Source of the DNA: Bacillota bacterium
GTDB taxonomy: Bacteria > Bacillota > Bacilli > Paenibacillales > NBRC-103111
Assembly (NCBI GenBank): GCA_023388055.1
Contig: JAEWGW010000028.1
Location: 1 to 20,995, forward strand
Length of the DNA: 20,995 nucleotides
Direction of reading: 5' to 3'
Shown here: positions 14,801 to 20,995 of the stretch, one piece after another
Position numbering within the stretch: the stretch's first letter is position 1
Layout of the letters: each line of letters starts with the position of its first letter
Made by a program: the position numbers and the translations under genes
The notes under the pieces: model-generated
What the model saw: the letters and a program-made list of their open reading frames with translations, nothing else
Told to the model about the DNA's origin: nothing
Databases searched by the model: none

Positions 14801-15300
14801 ATGATTTTATCAGTACGGTCCTGGAGTCCCTGAAGGAGGCCGATCTGGCCCCTGAATATCTGGAGATTGAGATTACCGAATCCATCTTTATGGAATCCTT
14901 CGAGCGGATCGTGGAGAAGCTGGATTACCTGAAATCCCTGGGCCTCCGTATTGCCCTGGATGACTTCGGGACCGGCTATTCCTCCCTTAGCTACCTCAAG
15001 GCGCTTCCCATCACCACCTTGAAGGTGGATAAAACCTTCATAGACGACGTGCCCAGCGCACCGGAGAGCCGGTCCTTGGCCAGCTCCATCGTCATGATCG
15101 GCCACCGGATGGGACTGGAGGTTATTGCCGAGGGTGTGGAATCCCGGGAGCAGCTGCAGTATTTGCGGAGCCGGAAATGTGACAAAATCCAGGGGTACTT
15201 TATCAGCAAACCCCTGCCGGAGCATGCGATTATCGGATGGCTGAAGGAAACCGCCGCGGCGCAGGAACACTCCGATACTCCTCCGGATTCTGAAGCTTAA
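11830..15300 (+). CDS. Sensor cyclic-di-GMP enzyme: ABC_sub_bind-PAS-PAS-GGDEF-EAL
   Basis: 1156-residue single-pass membrane signalling protein. A signal peptide (1-32, hydrophobic LMLLFLILAAAAGLAPLTA) leads an extracytoplasmic domain (about 38-330) of the ABC_sub_bind type, related to solute-binding proteins (PRVLILNSYHKGFEWSDEET). A membrane helix (356-378), coiled coil, PAS1 (about 426-550), a second coiled coil and PAS2 (about 590-710) follow, then GGDEF and EAL. The cyclase site is intact: D754 (DIDNF) and GGDEF at 795-799. No RxxD inhibitory site precedes it. The EAL domain keeps EAL (923-925), NIS, EITES, DDFGTG, VDKTF, AEGVES and QGYF, so phosphodiesterase activity is also likely. 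The net direction of c-di-GMP turnover cannot be told. AGGAGAGG precedes the ATG. It is a single-gene unit with its own terminator; ligand unknown. Confidence 0.92.
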   Translation: MPGFRLPYLRRLMLLFLILAAAAGLAPLTAHGEEKLTTPPRVLILNSYHKGFEWSDEETAGVTEALKKADLHPVIYTEYADWKRFPSDFNRENMFSTLLYKYSGTDIDLIVALDDFAVDFALQFRKSLFNNAPVVYAGIVEGASDNLLYGQTNITGVLENVDPVPTIQSALTVNPGMSNVYLLHDRSESGEMTGKQIQERIRATYPELAVVPLDGKTFPQVLELAKGLDQERDMILMTTYFSDVTGSTVEFETAAKELGMVSAAPVYHLYDFGIRYDGFGGSTISGRTQGEKAAELALRILKGERADDIPRVKPEQFTTAFNYDMLQKFGVGEERLPKASIILNKPFSFYDEYRNLVLGVLWSFAVLVGFILLLLVHIRQIRQMRRRLASSNTELIMLNHNLEASEEVLRRQYKELSSVKESLFVSEERFRLATDGSDAVIWDLDLEKGHSYYSDRWYELMGYPKDLYITCDDGWKQMIHPEDVAEADRAMQAHLNGETPFYSTEYRMRKQSGDEIWFQVRGKVSRGAAGEPKRFAGSMTDITERKGYEVMLQKSYQELEATYEELTALQDELMEQYDRLVENQTMLTRSEERYRLITEATNDGIWEIDYNTKETFISQRWWDLLKVDPSRRVKDFSFAEMIHPEDLAGYEHCIDEHKTGKNDFYQYEYRLRLGTGEYRWFLGKGKAIRDKTGQIIRVVGADSDIHDLKTSQNKLHELAFFDPLTGLPNRLSLTMELERYVKAPDACAVIFYMDIDNFKYINDTMGYSVGDELIQLISRRLESFDGVEGSFYRLGGDEFVMLHEGFQSPEAVARTADQLIRWLKEPFLVGGSVIHLAPSIGIVRYPEDGQSAEELLMFADVAMYKAKETCKGGYIVYGATLQQSFAKRMEIERHLRNALQNGELELHYQPQYELQSNEVSGFEALIRWNNPVLGNVSPLSFIPIAEACQLILPIGAWVLVKACRFIRELQRRDGKPYRISVNISVVQLVQDDFISTVLESLKEADLAPEYLEIEITESIFMESFERIVEKLDYLKSLGLRIALDDFGTGYSSLSYLKALPITTLKVDKTFIDDVPSAPESRSLASSIVMIGHRMGLEVIAEGVESREQLQYLRSRKCDKIQGYFISKPLPEHAIIGWLKETAAAQEHSDTPPDSEA

Positions 15301-15312
15301 CCGATCTGGTGC

Positions 15313-15367
15313 AAAAAATCCGTACCTTAGATGCTGCAATGGCAGCGCCTGAAGTACGGATTTTTTT
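15313..15367. terminator. Bidirectional terminator between convergent genes
   Basis: AAAAAATCCGTAC (15313-15325) pairs with GTACGGATTTTTT (15354-15366), enclosing an inner hairpin GCTGC-AATG-GCAGC (15333-15346). A-run and T-run flank the stem, so it can end transcription of the + strand sensor gene (stop at 15300) and of the minus-strand transporter gene (stop at 15372). Confidence 0.93.
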
Positions 15368-15371
15368 GATC

Positions 15372-16313
15372 CTACGCAGATTCAGCTTTACTTTGCAGAG
15401 GAAGCGGGGCAGGTTGCTTGCGGCTCCCCAGAAGGGTTTGGAGGCTGCGGAGATTCACCAGGATGATGCCTGCGAGAATAATGAGCGCACCCGCTGCAGA
15501 AATCCAGGAGAAGGCTTCACCATATACCAGGCTGCCCAGCCCCATGGCAATCAATGGGGAGATGTAAAGCCAGGTGGATGGGAAAACCGGATTTGTTTTG
15601 GCGTTGAGCCAGTAAAACAGACTGTGGCCGATCATCGACCCCGCTACAGCCAGATACAGAATGGAGCCCAATGCCGGAAGGGTGAGGACTTGGGCCGGTT
15701 GGGGATGCTCCACAAGCAGGGACAGAATAAGAAGCAGGAAACCGCCGAAGAGCATCTGGGCAGCATTCAGGGCAAGGGGCGATTCATCGGGACGGCGGTC
15801 CATTACGGACTTGGAGTACAACGCACCTCCCGAATAACAAAGCTCTCCCACCAGCACCACCAGACAGCCTGCCAGCCACATGTAGCTAAAGTCCAGCTTC
15901 AGGCCGGGCAGCATCAGCACGAACACACCGGCGAAGCCCACTGCGCACCCTGCTGCGGATAAGAAGGGTGTCCTCTGGCGGGTGTGGACGGTCTGGAGCA
16001 GCAGAATCATAATCGGGCCGGTTGCGGACAAAACAGCAGCCAGTCCGGAGCTGATATGCTGCTCTGCCCAATACAGGGTGGAGAAGGTGCCGAAGGTCAC
16101 CAGGAATCCGGTAATCATCGTCTCCTTGCGCCATAAGAGGGACAGGGAGGCTTTTTTCTTCCACAGCATGTACAGGAACAGAAGTCCTCCTGCTGCGATA
16201 AACCGGATGCTTGCGGAATAAAACGGTGCCAGTCCCGCATCAATTCCCACTTTGATGGCGAGAAAGGTTGTTCCGAAGATCAGGCACATAACCGTAAAGC
16301 CCAATGCGATCAT
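15372..16313 (-). CDS. EamA/DMT-family transporter
   Basis: 313-residue membrane protein of the drug/metabolite transporter superfamily with two EamA repeats (about residues 3-135 and 150-290) and about ten hydrophobic helices. Typical motifs include FGTTFLAIKVGID in the first helix, AEQHISSGLAAVLSATGPIM in the first repeat and FPSTWLYISPLIAMGLGSLVYGE in the second. Members export amino acids, metabolites or drugs; the substrate here is not known. AGGAGG lies seven bases before the ATG. It is divergent from a MocR-type regulator gene, an arrangement known in Bacillota (B. subtilis ydfC/ydfD is a similar pair, from memory) in which the regulator usually controls the transporter. A possible -10 TATGAT lies at 16371-16376 (minus strand). 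Confidence 0.9.
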   Translation of the reverse strand: MIALGFTVMCLIFGTTFLAIKVGIDAGLAPFYSASIRFIAAGGLLFLYMLWKKKASLSLLWRKETMITGFLVTFGTFSTLYWAEQHISSGLAAVLSATGPIMILLLQTVHTRQRTPFLSAAGCAVGFAGVFVLMLPGLKLDFSYMWLAGCLVVLVGELCYSGGALYSKSVMDRRPDESPLALNAAQMLFGGFLLLILSLLVEHPQPAQVLTLPALGSILYLAVAGSMIGHSLFYWLNAKTNPVFPSTWLYISPLIAMGLGSLVYGEAFSWISAAGALIILAGIILVNLRSLQTLLGSRKQPAPLPLQSKAESA

Positions 16314-16370
16314 TCTGATTCCTCCTAAGGTGCTTTGCTGGGTAGCGAGCGTGAATGGATATTGGTTTTT

Positions 16371-16376
16371 ATCATA
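16371..16376 (-). promoter_or_regulatory. Candidate -10 of the DMT transporter gene
   Basis: Minus-strand TATGAT, 58 bases before the start codon. The matching -35 position is weak and falls at the first TAGAACAGA repeat, as would fit a promoter that needs an activator. Confidence 0.35.
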
Positions 16377-16388
16377 AGGGAGAAGGCT

Positions 16389-16416
16389 TAGAACAGATGG
16401 GAATGGATAGAACAGA
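16389..16416. promoter_or_regulatory. Direct-repeat operator candidate for the MocR regulator
   Basis: TAGAACAGA occurs at 16389-16397 and again, without mismatch, at 16408-16416. The start-to-start distance is 19 bp, close to two helical turns, so both copies face the same side of DNA. They lie in the 161-bp divergent intergenic region, next to the candidate promoters of both genes. MocR-family regulators such as GabR and PdxR are known to bind direct repeats. Confidence 0.6.
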
Positions 16417-16432
16417 CTGCCTGAAAATCATG

Positions 16433-16438
16433 TACAAT
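16433..16438 (+). promoter_or_regulatory. Candidate -10 of the MocR gene
   Basis: TACAAT, 36 bases before the GTG start. At 17-bp spacing the -35 position (16410-16415) falls in the second TAGAACAGA repeat, so a protein bound there would block this promoter. This suggests autorepression, usual for the family. Confidence 0.4.
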
Positions 16439-16474
16439 AGGGTTAAAACACACGCATAAGAGGAGGTGATTGGA

Positions 16475-17893
16475 GTGCAAAAGGAGTCAAATGAGAGGAC
16501 ACAGCCGTTTCATTTGTTTGAGCAGGTGGTGGATTATCTGGTTACCCGGATTGGCCGGGGGGAGTGGCAAACCCATGAGAAGCTGCCCTCCGTCCGCAGT
16601 CTGGCTATAGAGCTGAAGGTGCACCGGCTTACGGTTTTCCGTGCTTACCAGGAGCTGAAGAACAGGGGATTGGTTTATGTCCGGGACAAAGCGGGATATT
16701 ATGTGCACCCCGGTGCCGGAGCCTGTGCGCCGGAGCCCTCCGCCGGAGCCATTGTTCCCGCCTATTCTGTACGCAATCGTTTGTCGGAAATCCATCAGGT
16801 TCCGGTGGACTACCAATTTTCGGAGGCGCTGATCGATCCGAACCTGCTGCCGAATATGTATTTTTCCGATTATGTCAAAAGGGTCTTCGACCTCTATCCC
16901 AAGGTGCTGGCCACCTATGCTCCTCTCCAGGGGGATGAAGAGCTTCGGGAAACTCTCTGCCGGCATTTCTCCCACAACCACCGCTTCCATCTGTCGGCTT
17001 CTGAGCTTCTGGTTACCTCCGGCGCACAGCAGGCCATCGATCTCATTTCGCGGATTTTCCTGAAGCCCATGGATGCGGTGCTTATCGAACGGCCGACCTA
17101 CAGCTCGGCAGTGGATATCTTCTCGCAAGCAGGAGCCAAGCTGGTCACGGTGGATATTCATCCGCATGGCTACAATTTGGAGCAGGTTGAATGGTGTATG
17201 CGGCATTATAAGCCACGGCTGTTCTATATGAATCCTACATTCCATAACCCGACAGGCTATACCGTTCCGGCGGAGCAGCGGAAGCGCCTGGTGGAGCTTG
17301 CGGAGCAGTACCGCTGCTTGCTGGTGGACGACGATACCAATCACGATATTTATTTTGGCAAAGAACCGCCTCCGCCCTTGTTTACGTATGATACCGAAGG
17401 GGTGGTGCTGTACATTCGGGGCTTCAGCAAATATGTGTCGCCTGGCCTCCGCATTGCCTGCGTAGCCTGCCGGCCGCCGCTTATGAAGCATCTGCTCACA
17501 GCTAAATCCTTGACGGATAATGGCACTCCGCTTCTCAACCAGAAAATCTTCCTTCACTACTTTACCTCTGCGCGGCTTCAGCAGCATCTGGGCAAGCTGC
17601 GGATTGCCCTGCAGATCCGCAAGGATGTGATGGAGGAGGAGCTGCGGGACTCCGGCTGGCAGTGGTCCAGTCCCGGCGGAGGCCTGAACTTATGGGTCTG
17701 GCTGGGCAAGGGTATATCCTCCCCCGCTCTTCTGGAGCGTTGTTTGGAGTCCTCTATCGCCTTTGTCCCCGGGGTGATCTGCGACCCCCTGCGCCAGATG
17801 GACGAATGGGCCCGGTTTAGCTATTCCTTCGCCAATGAGCTGCAGATCCGCGCCGGCATGAGGCGGGTGCTGGAGCTTTCCCGCCGGATTTGA
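16475..17893 (+). CDS. MocR-type PLP-dependent transcriptional regulator
   Basis: 472-residue GntR-family regulator of the MocR/GabR group. An N-terminal winged helix (about residues 12-80; LPSVRSLAIELKVHRLTVFRAYQELKNRGLVYVRDKAGYYV) is joined by a linker to a class-I aminotransferase-like domain (about 110-470). PLP-site features are present: VTSGAQQAID, NPTFHNPTGY, LVDDDTNHDI and the Schiff-base lysine K319 in GFSKYVSPGLR. Such proteins bind PLP or PLP-amine adducts and switch a nearby gene, here most likely the divergent DMT transporter. The GTG at 16475 is used because AGGAGG lies eight bases upstream; an in-frame GTG at 16466 overlaps that site. It resembles B. subtilis YdfD by context. 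The downstream hydrolase starts 107 bp later and may or may not be cotranscribed. Confidence 0.92.
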   Translation: MQKESNERTQPFHLFEQVVDYLVTRIGRGEWQTHEKLPSVRSLAIELKVHRLTVFRAYQELKNRGLVYVRDKAGYYVHPGAGACAPEPSAGAIVPAYSVRNRLSEIHQVPVDYQFSEALIDPNLLPNMYFSDYVKRVFDLYPKVLATYAPLQGDEELRETLCRHFSHNHRFHLSASELLVTSGAQQAIDLISRIFLKPMDAVLIERPTYSSAVDIFSQAGAKLVTVDIHPHGYNLEQVEWCMRHYKPRLFYMNPTFHNPTGYTVPAEQRKRLVELAEQYRCLLVDDDTNHDIYFGKEPPPPLFTYDTEGVVLYIRGFSKYVSPGLRIACVACRPPLMKHLLTAKSLTDNGTPLLNQKIFLHYFTSARLQQHLGKLRIALQIRKDVMEEELRDSGWQWSSPGGGLNLWVWLGKGISSPALLERCLESSIAFVPGVICDPLRQMDEWARFSYSFANELQIRAGMRRVLELSRRI

Positions 17894-18000
17894 ACAGAAT
17901 TCCCCTGAATTTGAGGAGCCATAAGGAATTGGCTGCTGTTATGCTGAAGGAGCAGGATTTCTAATATCCAACGTTCATAATCAGGGGAGGAAACGAACAA

Positions 18001-18930
18001 ATGAAGAAGCCGTTTGCCGTTTATGCCGAGCTGGTCCGCAAGCTGGAGCGGGTGCCTGATGCGCCGGTCCGCATGGTCCTGGACACGGACACCTATAACG
18101 AAATTGATGACCAATTTGCGGTGGTGTATGCCTTGCTTTCGCCGGAAGAGCTGAAGGTGGAGGCCCTGTACGCCGCGCCTTTCTTCAACCATATGAGCAC
18201 TGGGCCGGAGGATGGTATGGAACGCAGCTATGCGGAGCTTCACCTGCTTCTGGAGCGGATGGGGCGTCCGTCAGAAGGGTTCGTGTACCGCGGCTCCCGG
18301 AGCTATCTGCCTGATGCGCGGACGCCGGTGGAGAGCGAAGCGGCGCGTGACCTGGTTCGGCGCGCCATGTCCTCTTCGGCGGACGACCCTCTTTATGTAG
18401 TCGCCATCGGAGCCATAACCAATGTGGCTTCCGCCATTCTGATGGAGCCGGCGATTGTGGACCGTATTGTAGTTGTTTGGCTGGGGGGACATGCCCGGCA
18501 TTGGCCTGTCCAGGATGAGTTCAACCAAGTGCAGGATGTGCCTGCGGCGCGGCTTATTTTTGATTGTGGTGTGCCTTTGGTGCAGATTCCCTGCTACGGG
18601 GTTGCCTCGGGGCTGAACACCACCACCTCCGAGATGGAACAGTATGTGAAGGGCTGCGGGACCATCGGAGACTTTTTGATGGAGCGGTTCTACGGATTCC
18701 GGGAGGATCATTTCGGGTTTTCCAAAATTATGTGGGATATGACGGCTATTGCGTTTCTGATCGATCCGGACTTTATTCCGACCCATCTGGTACACAGTCC
18801 GGTTCTGACAGACCAGCTTACCCTAAGTGAGGATGAAAGACGGCATTTTATCCGGTGCGCCTATTGGGTGGAGCGGGACAGCATTATGCGGGATTTCTTC
18901 CGGAAGCTGAAGAGGCATGCGGACTCATAA
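18001..18930 (+). CDS. Nucleoside hydrolase-like protein, variant metal site
   Basis: 309-residue protein of the inosine-uridine nucleoside N-ribohydrolase family, which splits nucleosides to ribose and base using Ca2+. The N-terminal metal motif reads DTDTYNEIDDQFA (residues 28-40): the aspartates D28, D30, D36 and D37 are kept, but two extra residues sit between them compared with the usual DTDxGxDDA. Other family parts are visible: VVAIGAITNVASAI (about 133-146), VVWLGGHA, and WDMTAIAF with D246 in place of the usual HDPLA histidine-aspartate pair (Trp replaces His). This could be a nucleoside hydrolase of altered specificity or a hydrolase acting on a different glycoside. GGGGAGG precedes the ATG. 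The ribokinase gene follows by 22 bp, which supports release of ribose. Confidence 0.8.
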   Translation: MKKPFAVYAELVRKLERVPDAPVRMVLDTDTYNEIDDQFAVVYALLSPEELKVEALYAAPFFNHMSTGPEDGMERSYAELHLLLERMGRPSEGFVYRGSRSYLPDARTPVESEAARDLVRRAMSSSADDPLYVVAIGAITNVASAILMEPAIVDRIVVVWLGGHARHWPVQDEFNQVQDVPAARLIFDCGVPLVQIPCYGVASGLNTTTSEMEQYVKGCGTIGDFLMERFYGFREDHFGFSKIMWDMTAIAFLIDPDFIPTHLVHSPVLTDQLTLSEDERRHFIRCAYWVERDSIMRDFFRKLKRHADS

Positions 18931-18952
18931 ACAATAAAGGCTGGTGGAATGG

Positions 18953-19891
18953 ATGGGCAAAATAGCGGTGGTAGGCAGCATCAATATGGACGTGGTGAAC
19001 CGGGTGGAGCGGCATCCGCTGCCGGGGGAAACGGTAAGCGGGCTGGAAACCGCCTATATCCCCGGCGGCAAGGGCGCCAACCAGGCGGTTGCGGCCGCCC
19101 GTGCCGGAGCACAGGTGCTGATGATCGGGGCTGTTGGCCAAGACCCCTTCGGCGGTCCGTTGGTTGAAGCCTTGGGGAAGGCCGGAGTAGATACTGCGGG
19201 GGTACTGGAGAAGGAAGGCACCTCGGGGATGGCCTTTATTACGGTGGATGCCCACGGGGAAAATAACATCATTCTCTCATCCGGCGCCAATGGAAGGTTG
19301 AGTGCGGAGGACATGGAAGCCGGGCTGATCGGTGCTGCGGTCGGATACGGAGGAATGGGGCTTGGCGGGGTGCTGGTGCAGAATGAAATTCCGTGGGAGA
19401 CCACGTCTGCTGCCATCCGCCGTGCACGTTCTCTTGGCGCAACCGTTTATTTGAATCCGGCGCCGGCCCGCAAGGTGGAGGATGAGGTGCTGGCGTTTGT
19501 GGACGTGCTGGTAGTGAATGAAACCGAGGCGGCAGCCATCAGTGGGATGAAGGTGGACAGCCGCGAGAATGCCGAGGCAGCAGCGCAATGGCTGCTTGGC
19601 CGCGGTGTCCGGGAGGTTATCGTGACGCTGGGGGCAGCAGGTGTGGTTTACGCCTCCAAGGAAGGGGAGCGGGTAAGTGCGCCCGCCTTCCGGGTGGAGG
19701 CCGTGGATACGACGGCAGCAGGGGACACCTTCATCGGCGCTTATGCCGCCGCCCGGGACCGGGGGGATTCCGTGCAGGAGGCCCTGCGGTGGGCTAATGC
19801 GGCGGCAGCTATTGCCGTCACCCGGCCTGGCGCCCAGTCCTCGATTCCGTCCGCGGATGAGGTGGACCAGTGGCTGAATAATAAGAGTTAG
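18953..19891 (+). CDS. rbsK: Ribokinase-type sugar kinase
   Basis: 312-residue PfkB-family kinase, of ribokinase length and sequence. It phosphorylates D-ribose to ribose 5-phosphate with ATP in the cytosol. Family signatures are GSINMDVV (8-15), the substrate-binding GGKGANQAVAAARAGA (38-53) and DTTAAGDTFIGAY near the C-terminus with catalytic base D258 and the anion hole. NPAPA and the NETEAA motif (N and E contacts to ATP-Mg) are also present. The ATG at 18953 is used with GGTGG five bases upstream; an in-frame GTG at 18944 overlaps that site. Closely linked to the hydrolase gene, so ribose freed from nucleosides can enter the pentose phosphate pathway. No rbsDACB transport genes are in view. 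A related PfkB kinase acting on another sugar cannot be fully excluded. Confidence 0.9.
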   Translation: MGKIAVVGSINMDVVNRVERHPLPGETVSGLETAYIPGGKGANQAVAAARAGAQVLMIGAVGQDPFGGPLVEALGKAGVDTAGVLEKEGTSGMAFITVDAHGENNIILSSGANGRLSAEDMEAGLIGAAVGYGGMGLGGVLVQNEIPWETTSAAIRRARSLGATVYLNPAPARKVEDEVLAFVDVLVVNETEAAAISGMKVDSRENAEAAAQWLLGRGVREVIVTLGAAGVVYASKEGERVSAPAFRVEAVDTTAAGDTFIGAYAAARDRGDSVQEALRWANAAAAIAVTRPGAQSSIPSADEVDQWLNNKS

Positions 19892-19897
19892 ACACCG

Positions 19898-19912
19898 GGA
19901 AGGAGTCCTTCC
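19898..19912. terminator. Short hairpin between convergent rbsK and araC-family genes
   Basis: GGAAG-GAGTC-CTTCC forms a 5-bp stem in the 22-bp gap between the two convergent stop codons, followed by a T-rich TCTATTTA. It is weak as a terminator but is the only candidate in the gap. Confidence 0.35.
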
Positions 19913-19913
19913 T

Positions 19914-20696
19914 CTATTTAAAGTCACTGACCCCGTCCATTGCGGCGCCTGACAGCCCTTTGGCGAAGGTGCTGGCGCTTTGTCCGGTTAATTGCTTGAA
20001 TACACTGCCAAACTGGGACAGGGAAGCAAATCCGCAATCCAACGCTATGGAGGTAAGATTCTTGTCTCCTTGCCTAAGGATCATCTGTTTGGATTTATCG
20101 ATGCGGATTTTGCGGATGTACTGGGTGGGAGTCATGCCGTTTTCTTCTTTAAATACATGCCGGAAATGGTCTGGGCTGTAACCGCACATATCCGCCAGCT
20201 GGCTGAGCTGGATTTTTTGGCTGTAATATTGCTCGATGTACTTCGCTGCATACAGGGTCTGCCGGTTGGCGGGAGCAAGTGCCTTGTCTCCGGTCACACG
20301 AAGCACTTCAATCAGGAGCAGGCCCAAATAGCAGCTGACAGCTTCATCCGAGTAGCTGCTTCTGCAGGTGAGCTCCCGGTGGATCTGTTCGATCCAATAG
20401 AGCACGCCGCCTGATTGATCCCGGTACAGTCCCGGAGCTAAAGAGGGAAACCCGGAATCATAATCGAAGCAGAAGAACAACACTGATGTTTGGGTCTCCG
20501 AGTTCTCATTATGAATGCTGTCTGCGGGCAGTACGGCAAATGTGCCGGGTTCATAGCGGTATAACTGGCTGCCGAACTCGGTCGTGCCGATACCGGTTTG
20601 ATAGTATACAATTTCGTAAATCGGGTGGCTGTGCCAATCCACATGGTGGCCCGGCGAATGGACGGACTTGCGCAGGAAATGGAGAGAATGGTTCAT
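19914..20696 (-). CDS. AraC-family transcriptional regulator
   Basis: 260-residue AraC/XylS-type regulator. The N-terminal half (about 1-130) is a cupin-like ligand domain, with HSHPIYEIVYYQTG and YEPGTFAVLPADSIH typical of sugar- or metabolite-sensing members. The C-terminal half has the two helix-turn-helix units: LSQLADMCGYSPDHFRHVFKEENGMTPTQYI (about 166-196) and LTSIALDCGFASLSQFGSVFKQLTG (about 214-238). The ATG at 20696 is used with AAGGGG eight bases upstream; a GTG directly before it is the alternative. It is convergent with rbsK and lies just before an rRNA leader, so its target is not clear from context; regulation of the hydrolase-kinase pair is only a guess. Confidence 0.92.
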   Translation of the reverse strand: MNHSLHFLRKSVHSPGHHVDWHSHPIYEIVYYQTGIGTTEFGSQLYRYEPGTFAVLPADSIHNENSETQTSVLFFCFDYDSGFPSLAPGLYRDQSGGVLYWIEQIHRELTCRSSYSDEAVSCYLGLLLIEVLRVTGDKALAPANRQTLYAAKYIEQYYSQKIQLSQLADMCGYSPDHFRHVFKEENGMTPTQYIRKIRIDKSKQMILRQGDKNLTSIALDCGFASLSQFGSVFKQLTGQSASTFAKGLSGAAMDGVSDFK

Positions 20697-20742
20697 CACA
20701 TAGACCCCTTGTTCGATTAAAGGCTTTGTAAGGTTTTATTTC

Positions 20743-20751
20743 ACTATAGCA
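20743..20751 (-). promoter_or_regulatory. Extended -10 promoter of the AraC-family gene
   Basis: Minus-strand TGCTATAGT, an extended -10 with one mismatch, 47 bases before the start codon. No good -35 is seen at 17 bp. Confidence 0.45.
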
Positions 20752-20792
20752 TAGGATAGAGAAGGCATTTTCATATTTCGTAAAAATAAGTG

Positions 20793-20822
20793 TTGCATTC
20801 CTGTTGAATCCTATGGTATCAT
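20793..20822 (+). promoter_or_regulatory. Upstream tandem promoter of the rRNA operon (P1)
   Basis: TTGCAT (20793-20798), an 18-bp spacer, and TATCAT (20817-20822) preceded by TGG, an extended -10. AT-rich sequence precedes it. Its architecture matches the second promoter 106 bp downstream. Confidence 0.55.
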
Positions 20823-20898
20823 CAAATTCCGCCGCTGAGACAAGCACTGCAGCGGAAGGATGAAGAAACAAGGCAAGCAAGAAATTAAAAAATAATGC

Positions 20899-20928
20899 TT
20901 GCAAAGATGCATGACAATGTGGTATATT
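20899..20928 (+). promoter_or_regulatory. Downstream tandem promoter of the rRNA operon (P2)
   Basis: TTGCAA (20899-20904), an 18-bp spacer, and TATATT (20923-20928) preceded by TGG. It lies just before the leader that leads into 16S rRNA and is preceded by an A-rich stretch that could serve as an UP element. Confidence 0.65.
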
Positions 20929-20933
20929 AAAAA

Positions 20934-20995
20934 AGTCGCCTCTTGAAGAAGAGAACGACGAGGAAACAAACGAGCTCCTTGAAAACTGAACAACG
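20934..20995 (+). rRNA. Start of rRNA operon leader (16S gene lies beyond the window)
   Basis: The leader has a hairpin GTCG-CCTCTT-GAAG-AAGAG-AACGAC (about 20934-20958) followed by GCTCCTTGAAAACTGAAC (20974-20991), the boxA-like antitermination sequence typical just ahead of Bacillus and Paenibacillus 16S genes. No mature 16S sequence is within the window. The call rests on this motif and on the strong tandem promoters. Confidence 0.75.

Noticed and set aside
13960..15339. 459-codon open frame on the minus strand
   Set aside because: It is antisense to the GGDEF-EAL region, which has full catalytic motifs on the + strand. The minus-strand translation shows no domain and reflects codon bias.
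16487..17587. 366-codon open frame on the minus strand
   Set aside because: Antisense to the MocR-type regulator, whose DNA-binding and PLP motifs are clear on the + strand.

Overview
The window looks like chromosomal DNA of a Paenibacillus-type bacterium (Bacillota). The reasons are an L20-type attenuation leader with an AUU-initiated infC ahead of rpmI-rplT, a lipoprotein-type qoxABCD quinol oxidase operon, strong AGGAGG ribosome binding sites, and a right edge ending in what looks like the promoter and 5' leader of an rRNA operon (the motif CTCCTTGAAAACTGAAC). This taxonomic call is inferred from gene content and sequence resemblance, not from a search.

Layout. 1-151: two copies of a 72-bp hairpin-rich repeat. 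234-755 (minus): PAP2-family phosphatase. It is divergent from a family-4 glycosyltransferase (984-2162), which is followed by a 403-bp non-coding stretch and a membrane family-2 glycosyltransferase (2566-3801); together they suggest envelope glycan or glycolipid synthesis. 3835-5365: translation operon infC-rpmI-rplT with promoter, leader attenuator and terminator. 5366-9525: qoxABCD, an aa3/bo3-type menaquinol oxidase, with an FNR/CRP-like palindrome and overlapping inverted repeats upstream. 9541-11630: aguA-aguB, converting agmatine to putrescine, with its own promoter and terminator. 11661-15367: a 1156-residue sensor (ABC_sub_bind, TM, PAS, PAS, GGDEF, EAL) for cyclic-di-GMP turnover. 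15372-17893: an EamA/DMT exporter divergent from a MocR-type regulator, with a direct-repeat operator candidate between them. 18001-19891: a nucleoside-hydrolase-like protein and a ribokinase, a plausible ribose salvage pair. 19914-20696 (minus): AraC-family regulator. 20793-20995: two tandem promoters of similar architecture and the start of an rrn leader.

Most of the window is ordinary core and metabolic gene content with clean operon boundaries. I found no mobile element, CRISPR array, prophage gene, tRNA or obvious pseudogene. The parts most worth a second look are the tandem double-hairpin repeat at the left edge, the MocR/DMT intergenic direct repeats, the variant metal-binding motif in the nucleoside hydrolase, the periplasmic-type sensor fused to a GGDEF-EAL output, and the regulatory DNA ahead of qox and of the GT2 gene. 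I saw no convincing undescribed multi-gene system.
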